Source of the DNA: Proteobacteria bacterium UBA964
Lineage (GTDB): Bacteria > Pseudomonadota > Gammaproteobacteria > Steroidobacterales > Steroidobacteraceae
Direction of reading: 5' to 3'
DNA length: 10,861 nucleotides
Assembly: GCA_002292945.1 (NCBI GenBank)
Contig: DBCG01000105.1
Coordinates: forward strand, 616 to 11,476
The position numbers and the translations under genes are program-made. Of the stretch, positions 6,375-10,861 are shown piece after piece (the first letter of the stretch is position 1; every line of letters begins with the position of its first letter). Below the pieces are notes generated by a model, which was given only the letters and a program-made list of their open reading frames with translations, was not told the DNA's origin and made no database searches.

Positions 6375-6401
6375 TTAGCACTCAAAGTCAGGGAGTGCTA
6401 G
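6375..6401 (+). promoter_or_regulatory. CIRCE operator (HrcA site) upstream of rpoH
   Basis: TTAGCACTC (6375-6383), nine bases, then GAGTGCTAG (6393-6401). The CIRCE consensus bound by the heat-shock repressor HrcA is TTAGCACTC-N9-GAGTGCTAA; this site matches 17 of 18 arm positions with exact spacing. It ends 20 bases before the rpoH ATG and overlaps the likely promoter. HrcA binding would block rpoH transcription until heat or unfolded protein titrates the chaperonin that supports HrcA. hrcA itself is not in the window. Confidence 0.9.
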
Positions 6402-6404
6402 ACT
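6375..6404 (+). promoter_or_regulatory. Likely rpoH promoter embedded in CIRCE
   Basis: TTAGCA (6375-6380, four of six to the -35 consensus) and TAGACT (6399-6404) are separated by 18 bases; TGC before the -10 makes it an extended -10 (TGn). Both boxes lie inside or at the edge of the CIRCE arms, the classic geometry for repression by exclusion of RNA polymerase. The start point would fall near 6411, at the Shine-Dalgarno, giving a very short leader. Another start further upstream is therefore possible. Confidence 0.45.
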
Positions 6405-6421
6405 GCACTGGAGGTACGACA

Positions 6422-7303
6422 ATGACCGCCAACGCCCTGATCGCTCGTTATTCGGACGCCGCACTTGCCGGTCCCCTCGGCAGTCTCGACGCCTATCTCG
6501 AACGCGTGTCGCGGGTACCCGTGCTGTCGCGCGAAGACGAGCAGTCGCTCGCGCGCCGTTTCCACGATGACGCCGATGTCGAGGCCGCACGCGCGTTGGT
6601 GCTCTCGCACCTGCGCTTCGTCGCGCACATCGCCCGCGGCTATCTCGGCTATGGGTTGCCCGTCGGCGATCTGGTGCAGGAAGGCAATGTCGGCCTGATG
6701 AAGGCGGTCAAGCGCTTCGACCCGGATCTCGGCGTACGGCTCGTGTCCTTCGCCGTGCACTGGATCCGCGCCGAGATCCACGAATACGTGCTGCGCAACT
6801 GGCGGCTCGTCAAGGTCGCCACCACCAAGGCGCAGCGCAAATTGTTCTTCAACCTGCGCCGCATGAAAAAAGGCCTGGGTTGGTTGTCCGCCGAAGAGAC
6901 CGCCACCGTCGCGCGTGAACTCGGCGTGGAGCCCTCGGAAGTCACCGAGATGGAGCGCCGCTTGAGCGCCCGCGACCTCGCCTTCGATCCCTCGCCTTCC
7001 GAGTCGGACGAAGAGGACATCCACAACCCCGCAGCCTACCTGCCCGCCCCGGATGCCGATCCCGCACAGCAGGTCGAGGATGCCGAATGGGAGGACGCCT
7101 CGCACGCCGGGCTCGCCCGGGCGATCGCCGAGCTCGATCCGCGCAGCCGGGACATCCTTGCCAGCCGCTGGATGGCGGGCGATGCCGACAAGGCGACGCT
7201 GCACGATCTCGCGGCACGATACGGCGTGTCCGCCGAGCGTATCCGCCAGCTCGAGGCGAACGCGATCAAGAAGCTGCGCACGCTGATGCTCGAGACGGCC
7301 TGA
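6422..7303 (+). CDS. rpoH: RNA polymerase heat-shock sigma factor RpoH (sigma-32)
   Basis: Alternative sigma factor directing transcription of chaperone and protease genes. The 293-residue protein is slightly longer than E. coli RpoH (284). Core-binding region 2 is at about 60-130, with DLVQEGNVGLMKAVKRFDP (83-101) and SFAVHWIRAEI (109-119). The RpoH box QRKLFFNLR (138-146), specific for this subfamily, is intact. Region 4 with its helix-turn-helix is at about 255-288 (TLHDLAARYGVSAERIRQLE). The start at ATG 6422 is set by a strong GGAGGT six bases upstream; an in-frame GTG at 6395 lies inside the CIRCE element and is rejected. It follows ftsX as in E. coli, but with its own regulatory region. 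It ends nine bases from a convergent gene. Confidence 0.97.
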   Translation: MTANALIARYSDAALAGPLGSLDAYLERVSRVPVLSREDEQSLARRFHDDADVEAARALVLSHLRFVAHIARGYLGYGLPVGDLVQEGNVGLMKAVKRFDPDLGVRLVSFAVHWIRAEIHEYVLRNWRLVKVATTKAQRKLFFNLRRMKKGLGWLSAEETATVARELGVEPSEVTEMERRLSARDLAFDPSPSESDEEDIHNPAAYLPAPDADPAQQVEDAEWEDASHAGLARAIAELDPRSRDILASRWMAGDADKATLHDLAARYGVSAERIRQLEANAIKKLRTLMLETA

Positions 7304-7312
7304 GCGCGTCGT

Positions 7313-7846
7313 TCAATCCACCCCTTGCTCCGGTGCCGGTGGCGTGGTCGCTTTGCTGTAGCCACGCGGTCGGATCGCCACGGTGTTGACGATACGGGTG
7401 CAGCGCCGCCCATCCGCCAAGAAATAGCCGTACTCGAACGAGGGCGTACTGCGACCATCGCGCGCCAGTTCAACCCCGATGCGAGCCTCCAGGTCGGGCG
7501 GGAACTCGAAGCGCAGCTCGAGATCGCTGCTGCCGCCGATCTCGAAGTCGATCTGCATCGAGCGTGTCCAGGTCGAGTAGCCCGGGAACACCCTTGCGCA
7601 GGCGAGCGCTGCGATCGGGTCGGCGAGCGCGGCCTGGTAGCCACCGAACATCACCCCGCCCGGATTGCGCGAGATCGCGTTGAGCGGCAAGCGGATGCGC
7701 ACCTTGCGCCACTGCGGCGAGACCTCGAGCACCTTGATGCGCATCACGAGGAAAGGCGGATAGAACTCGAGCAGTCGCCCGTCGGGCAGCCAGCGGTGCT
7801 CTGCCGCTCGGCGCAGGATGCGTTGGAACAACCGCGGCCGGCTCAT
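7313..7846 (-). CDS. DUF4442 hotdog-fold thioesterase-like protein
   Basis: A 177-residue protein of the DUF4442 group in the hotdog superfamily, which contains acyl-CoA thioesterases. YPPFLVMRIKVLEVSPQWRK (29-48) is the family's N-terminal signature. NPGGVMFGGYQAALADPIAAL (61-81) holds the central hotdog helix with the Gly-rich turn and Asp76. Family pattern supports a role on acyl thioesters, but no substrate is shown and catalysis is unproven. Its ATG overlaps the upstream deacetylase stop as ATGA and is preceded by GAGGAGG seven bases away, so the pair is surely cotranslated. It converges on rpoH with nine bases between the stops and no terminator visible. Confidence 0.82.
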   Translation of the reverse strand: MSRPRLFQRILRRAAEHRWLPDGRLLEFYPPFLVMRIKVLEVSPQWRKVRIRLPLNAISRNPGGVMFGGYQAALADPIAALACARVFPGYSTWTRSMQIDFEIGGSSDLELRFEFPPDLEARIGVELARDGRSTPSFEYGYFLADGRRCTRIVNTVAIRPRGYSKATTPPAPEQGVD

Positions 7847-8733
7847 GCCGCAGCCTCCTCGAACACCATCGCGTGCAGCGCGGCGGTGCGCTCCGGCGTC
7901 GCGGCATAACCCCCCGCCAGCGTCACGGTGAGCGGCAGCCCTTGGGTGCGGGCCCAGCCGAGCACCTGCCGTTCGCGCTCGCGCAGGCCGGCGTCGCTGA
8001 GCGCGAAGCGGCCGTAGCGATCACCCGCCGCCACATCGACGCCTGCGAGATAGAACACCAGGTCCGGTCGGAAACCCTCGGTGAGCCGCGGCAACTGCGC
8101 CGCCAGCGCCCCGAGATAGGCCGCATCGTCCGTACCATCCGGCAAGCCCACATCGAGTGTCGAACGCATCTTGCGCACCGGATAGTTGCGCTCGCCATGC
8201 ATGGAGAAGGTGAACACCGAGTCGTCACCCTCGAAGATCGCCGCCGTCCCGTTGCCCTGATGGACATCGAGGTCGATGACGAGCGCGCGGCGGATCCTGC
8301 CCTCAGCCTGCAGGCAGCGGATCGCCACGGCGACATCATTGAGCACGCAGAACCCCTCGCCATGGTCGGCGAATGCATGGTGCGTGCCGCCGGCGAGGTT
8401 GCCGGCGAGACCCTCCGCCAAGGCGGCGCGCGCGGCGAGCAAGGTGCCCTGCACGGCAAGGCGTGAGCGACGCAGCAGCTTCGCCGTCCAGGGTACGCCG
8501 AGCGCGCGCACTTCGGCCGCCGTCAGTCCCTCGCCAAAAAGACGCGCGAGGTAGCCCGCGGTGTGCACACGGGCGAGATCATCGTGGGCGGCCTCTTCAG
8601 GGACGAGCTCGGCGGTGGCGTCGAGCAAACCGCAGGCACGCAGCTGCTCGCGCACCAACGGGTACTTCGCCATCGGGAACGGATGCCCGTCTGGCAGCGG
8701 CAGGAAGTAATCGGGGTGGTAACTGGCTTTCAA
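7843..8733 (-). CDS. HDAC-superfamily deacetylase (class IV-like)
   Basis: Zinc amidohydrolase of the histone deacetylase/AcuC/acetylpolyamine amidohydrolase superfamily, 296 residues. GGTHHAF (115-121) gives the His118-His119 pair. DLDVHQGNG (154-162) supplies zinc ligands Asp156 and His158, and AGVDVAAGD (230-238) supplies Asp233. GGY (274-276) holds the catalytic Tyr276. The N-terminus YHPDY...HPFPMAKYPLVREQL resembles the class IV (HDAC11-like) bacterial group. The bacterial substrate could be an acetylated protein, polyamine or small metabolite. The start is a TTG at 8733 with no clear Shine-Dalgarno; it is chosen because YHPDY follows at once, and the next ATG (residue 21) would cut into the fold. 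It overlaps the DUF4442 gene downstream. Confidence 0.9.
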   Translation of the reverse strand: MKASYHPDYFLPLPDGHPFPMAKYPLVREQLRACGLLDATAELVPEEAAHDDLARVHTAGYLARLFGEGLTAAEVRALGVPWTAKLLRRSRLAVQGTLLAARAALAEGLAGNLAGGTHHAFADHGEGFCVLNDVAVAIRCLQAEGRIRRALVIDLDVHQGNGTAAIFEGDDSVFTFSMHGERNYPVRKMRSTLDVGLPDGTDDAAYLGALAAQLPRLTEGFRPDLVFYLAGVDVAAGDRYGRFALSDAGLRERERQVLGWARTQGLPLTVTLAGGYAATPERTAALHAMVFEEAAA

Positions 8734-8821
8734 GATGGTTCGGGATGGGCTACAAACAGAGGGCGCCTGCCTCGAGGCGTGGACACTTTACACCGGCGGC
8801 ATGGCCGCGCCCGGAGCACGG
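8734..8821. other. Divergent intergenic region, deacetylase/MFS genes
   Basis: These 88 bases should hold promoters for both directions. GCCTCGAGGC at 8769-8778 is a perfect 10-base palindrome near the middle and could be an operator, though such palindromes are common in GC-rich DNA. I could not identify a convincing -35/-10 pair on either strand; GCTACAAA (8749-8756) is only a weak -10 candidate on the plus strand. Confidence 0.3.
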
Positions 8822-10219
8822 ATGACACCCGCCACGCTGCCTGCTGCTGCACCCCCCGCCGACCCGGCTACGGTGAGGCCCGTGCCACCCTACCCGGATC
8901 AGGCCTACGCCTGGTATGTGGTGGTGGTCCTGCTGCTCGCCTACATCATCGCCTTCATCGACCGCGAGATCATCAACCTGTTGGTGCCTGACATCAAGGC
9001 ATCGCTCGGCATCAACGACACGCAGATGAGCCTGCTGATGGGCGGGGCGTTCGCCATCTTCTACACCTTCTTCGGACTGCTGATCGCATGGTTCGCGGAC
9101 CGCGGGAACCGCCGAGCGCTGCTGTTCGCCGGCATCATCTTCTGGAGCCTCGCCACGATGACCTGCGGGCTCGCCGTGACCTTCCCGCTGCTGTTCTTCG
9201 CACGGGTCGCAGTGGGCGCCGGCGAGGCCACGCTGAACCCCTGTGCGCTCTCGATGCTCAAGGACTACTTCCCGCCGGACAAGGTCGGTCGGGCGATCGG
9301 TCTCTACACCGCAGGCGTGTCGAGCGGCCTCGGCATCGCCTCGATCATCGGCGGCATGATCTATCCGACGCTGCGCGCCGCCGGACCTGTCGAGTGGCCG
9401 CTCATCGGCGTGCTGGAGCCGTGGCAACAGATGTTCGTCTGGGTGGGCGCACCGGGCATCCTCGTCGGCCTGCTGCTGCTCACGGTGCGCGAGCCGGCGA
9501 GGCGCGAGTTCGTCGAAACGGGACGCAAGACCGAAGCGAGCTCTCTCTGGGCCACCTTCGCGCATGTGTTCAAGCGGTGGCGGGCGTTCATCCTGCTCTT
9601 CCTCGCGCTCTCCGGCCTCGCCATCATGGCCTACGGTGTCGGCTCATGGACCCCAGAGTTCCTGCGCCGCACCTATCAACTCTCGGATGTCGAGTACGGC
9701 TATTGGTTGCAGGTACGCGGCTATGTCTCCATCGCCTCGGGTCTCGTCGGCGTGATGGTCGGCGGCTGGCTCTGCGATGTGTTCCAGAAGCGCTACGAGG
9801 ACGGCTATGTGCGGGTCTGTCTCGGATCCTTCGTGTTCCTCGCCATCGGCTACTGCGCTTTCGTGCTGATGCCGACCCCGGCGATGGCCGTCGCCATGCT
9901 GGTGCCGGCGACGCTCGGCGCGGCGGCACCCACCGCCGCCGGCGCCGCAGCGGTGGTGGCCATCGCGCCGCCCTCCATGCGTTCGCAGTGCATCGCGATG
10001 TACTACTTCGTCCTAAACGCGATCGGCTTCTTCGTCGGCCCGACCTCGGTGGCGCTGCTCACGGACTATGTGTTCGGCGACGAATCGATGCTGCGCTACT
10101 CGATGTTCGTGGTCGCGGCCGTGGTGTCCATCGGCGGTGCGCTGCTGCTGACCTGGTGCCTGCCGCACTTCCGCGCTGCGGTGCGCGAGGCGCGCACCTG
10201 GACGGCGCAGGGCGCCTGA
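8822..10219 (+). CDS. MFS transporter, Spinster-like family
   Basis: Inner-membrane secondary transporter of the major facilitator superfamily, 465 residues with about 12 transmembrane helices. TM1 is near 31-50, then IDREIINLLVPDIKASLGIN (46-65), typical of the Spinster-like group. Motif A lies between TM2 and TM3 (GLLIAWFADRGNRR, 85-98). FARVAVGAGEATLNPCALSM (126-145) is the TM4 signature. The hydrophilic centre (about 222-253) separates the two six-helix halves. ATG 8822 is chosen because GGAG lies five bases upstream; ATGs at 8801 and 8735 are in frame but poorly supported. The substrate is unknown; relatives are often annotated for organic anions, lipids or aromatic acids. The next gene starts 37 bases on and is probably cotranscribed. 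Confidence 0.92.
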   Translation: MTPATLPAAAPPADPATVRPVPPYPDQAYAWYVVVVLLLAYIIAFIDREIINLLVPDIKASLGINDTQMSLLMGGAFAIFYTFFGLLIAWFADRGNRRALLFAGIIFWSLATMTCGLAVTFPLLFFARVAVGAGEATLNPCALSMLKDYFPPDKVGRAIGLYTAGVSSGLGIASIIGGMIYPTLRAAGPVEWPLIGVLEPWQQMFVWVGAPGILVGLLLLTVREPARREFVETGRKTEASSLWATFAHVFKRWRAFILLFLALSGLAIMAYGVGSWTPEFLRRTYQLSDVEYGYWLQVRGYVSIASGLVGVMVGGWLCDVFQKRYEDGYVRVCLGSFVFLAIGYCAFVLMPTPAMAVAMLVPATLGAAAPTAAGAAAVVAIAPPSMRSQCIAMYYFVLNAIGFFVGPTSVALLTDYVFGDESMLRYSMFVVAAVVSIGGALLLTWCLPHFRAAVREARTWTAQGA

Positions 10220-10256
10220 GCACCAGACCCGTCCGCATCACCTGAACGGAGACCCC

Positions 10257-10861
10257 ATGGCCCACGCCCCCACCGATCCGAAGCTCCCCATCCTGCAGCG
10301 CGACCATCGCAGCGTGATGGGAAAGATCCTGTACACCAGCCGCAAGCCCGAGCGCCTGGGGGAAGAACGCGGCCGCGAGTTCTTCCGCATCGATGTGCAT
10401 GCGGACGGCACTCGGACCTGCGCATCCCACTGCGAGATCGACGATCGACCCTCGGTCATGCGCGACATCACCTATTCCTTGGACAAGGACTGGATGCCCA
10501 CGGACTGCTTCGTACGGCTATCGGTCGGCAGCCGATTCATGGGCTCCGGCTGGTTCCGCTTCCACCCGCAACATGCCGAGTGCGAGGCCTTCACCTCGCT
10601 CGAAGGACGCATCTCGCAGCGCATGGACCTCGCGGCGCCGCTCGCCACCTTCCAGAACCATGCGATCGCCTGCGACGCCTGGCATCTCCGGCTGATCGAC
10701 CAAAGAAAACCCGGTGAGGTGCAGCGCATCCGACAGATGCTGCTGTCTTCGCCCGACCACCGCGGCGCCACCGGCCCGATGCTCTTTTCGATCGGCCTGA
10801 ACATCGTGTTCGTGGGCCCCGAGACGGTCACGGTCGGCGCCGGCACCTTCGATGCGCTGCA
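10257..10861 (+). CDS. Uncharacterised protein, 3' end cut off
   Basis: I do not recognise this protein. The frame is open from ATG 10257 through 201 codons to the window edge, and GGAGA four bases upstream supports the start. There is no signal peptide or transmembrane segment, so it is probably cytoplasmic. The composition suggests alternating beta strands (FFRIDVHADGTRTCASHCEI, CFVRLSVGSRFMGSGWFRF) with five cysteines (55, 59, 84, 109, 139). The last visible residues, ETVTVGAGTFDAL, recall the 'V-x-A-G-x-F-D/E-A' strand of DUF3108-like beta-barrel proteins, but this is only a resemblance. Codon use looks like that of its neighbours, so it is a real gene. Position behind the MFS gene suggests a linked role, perhaps in handling the transported compound. 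Confidence 0.8.
   Translation, partial: MAHAPTDPKLPILQRDHRSVMGKILYTSRKPERLGEERGREFFRIDVHADGTRTCASHCEIDDRPSVMRDITYSLDKDWMPTDCFVRLSVGSRFMGSGWFRFHPQHAECEAFTSLEGRISQRMDLAAPLATFQNHAIACDAWHLRLIDQRKPGEVQRIRQMLLSSPDHRGATGPMLFSIGLNIVFVGPETVTVGAGTFDAL

Noticed and set aside
6395..6421. GTG start extending RpoH by nine residues
   Set aside because: It lies inside the CIRCE arm and before the strong GGAGGT that serves ATG 6422.
6513..6524. Palindrome cgggtacccg inside rpoH
   Set aside because: It lies within conserved coding sequence and short palindromes are frequent in GC-rich DNA.
6398..7204. Long minus-strand open frame (268 codons) opposite rpoH
   Set aside because: It is a GC-driven antisense shadow. 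Its composition has no recognisable domain, and rpoH on the other strand is unmistakable.
8735..8821. Longer MFS start at ATG 8735 or 8801
   Set aside because: The extension is unlike MFS N-termini, has poor ribosome sites, and covers the divergent promoter region; GGAG supports ATG 8822.
8750..9565. Minus-strand open frame (271 codons) opposite the MFS gene
   Set aside because: Gly/His/Asp/Arg-rich shadow of a membrane protein gene, overlapping the divergent promoter region.
1..10861. CRISPR array, transposon, prophage, toxin-antitoxin or secondary-metabolite system
   Set aside because: No spaced repeats, transposase, integrase, terminal inverted repeats or paired small genes were seen; gene content is mainly core housekeeping.

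Overview
The window is GC-rich, tightly packed DNA that looks like a gammaproteobacterial chromosome. The gene order points to this: rpmB-rpmG-mutM facing coaD, and rsmD divergent from ftsY-ftsE-ftsX-rpoH. In E. coli these are two separate loci; here they are joined through coaD-rsmD, as is seen in non-enteric gammaproteobacteria. The high GC, an HDAC-family gene and a Spinster-type MFS gene fit a Xanthomonadales, Nevskiales or Steroidobacter-like lineage. That placement is inference from gene content, not from a search. No phage, transposon, CRISPR array or RNA gene was found, and no gene-free stretch exceeds 300 bases.

Left part (1-3571). A plus-strand group runs from the 3' end of rpmB (L28) through rpmG (L33) and mutM (8-oxoguanine glycosylase) to an AlkA-like alkylbase glycosylase overlapping mutM. 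The glycosylase reading frame runs 116 bp into the 3' end of the convergent coaD. The minus-strand group reads GNAT acetyltransferase > rsmD > coaD. rsmD and coaD are joined by an ATGA overlap, so 16S rRNA methylation and CoA synthesis genes are probably cotranscribed.

Middle (3572-7303). A 182-bp divergent region holds tandem start-like repeats and an extended -10 promoter almost abutting the ftsY start codon. Then come ftsY (SRP receptor), ftsE and ftsX (divisome ABC complex, ATGA overlap) and rpoH (heat-shock sigma factor). The 133-bp ftsX-rpoH gap carries an AT-rich hairpin and a near-perfect CIRCE operator (TTAGCACTC-N9-GAGTGCTAG) overlapping a likely rpoH promoter. This implies that rpoH is under HrcA repression in addition to any read-through from ftsYEX, and it is the most interesting signal in the window.

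Right part (7313-10861). A minus-strand pair encodes a class IV-like HDAC-family deacetylase followed, with an ATGA overlap, by a DUF4442 hotdog-fold protein. Divergent from them is a 12-TM MFS transporter followed by an uncharacterised gene cut by the window end. These four genes are accessory and their substrates are unknown.

Overall this is mostly conserved housekeeping DNA. No new multi-gene system is convincingly present; the novelty lies in regulation and in a few gene-boundary oddities.
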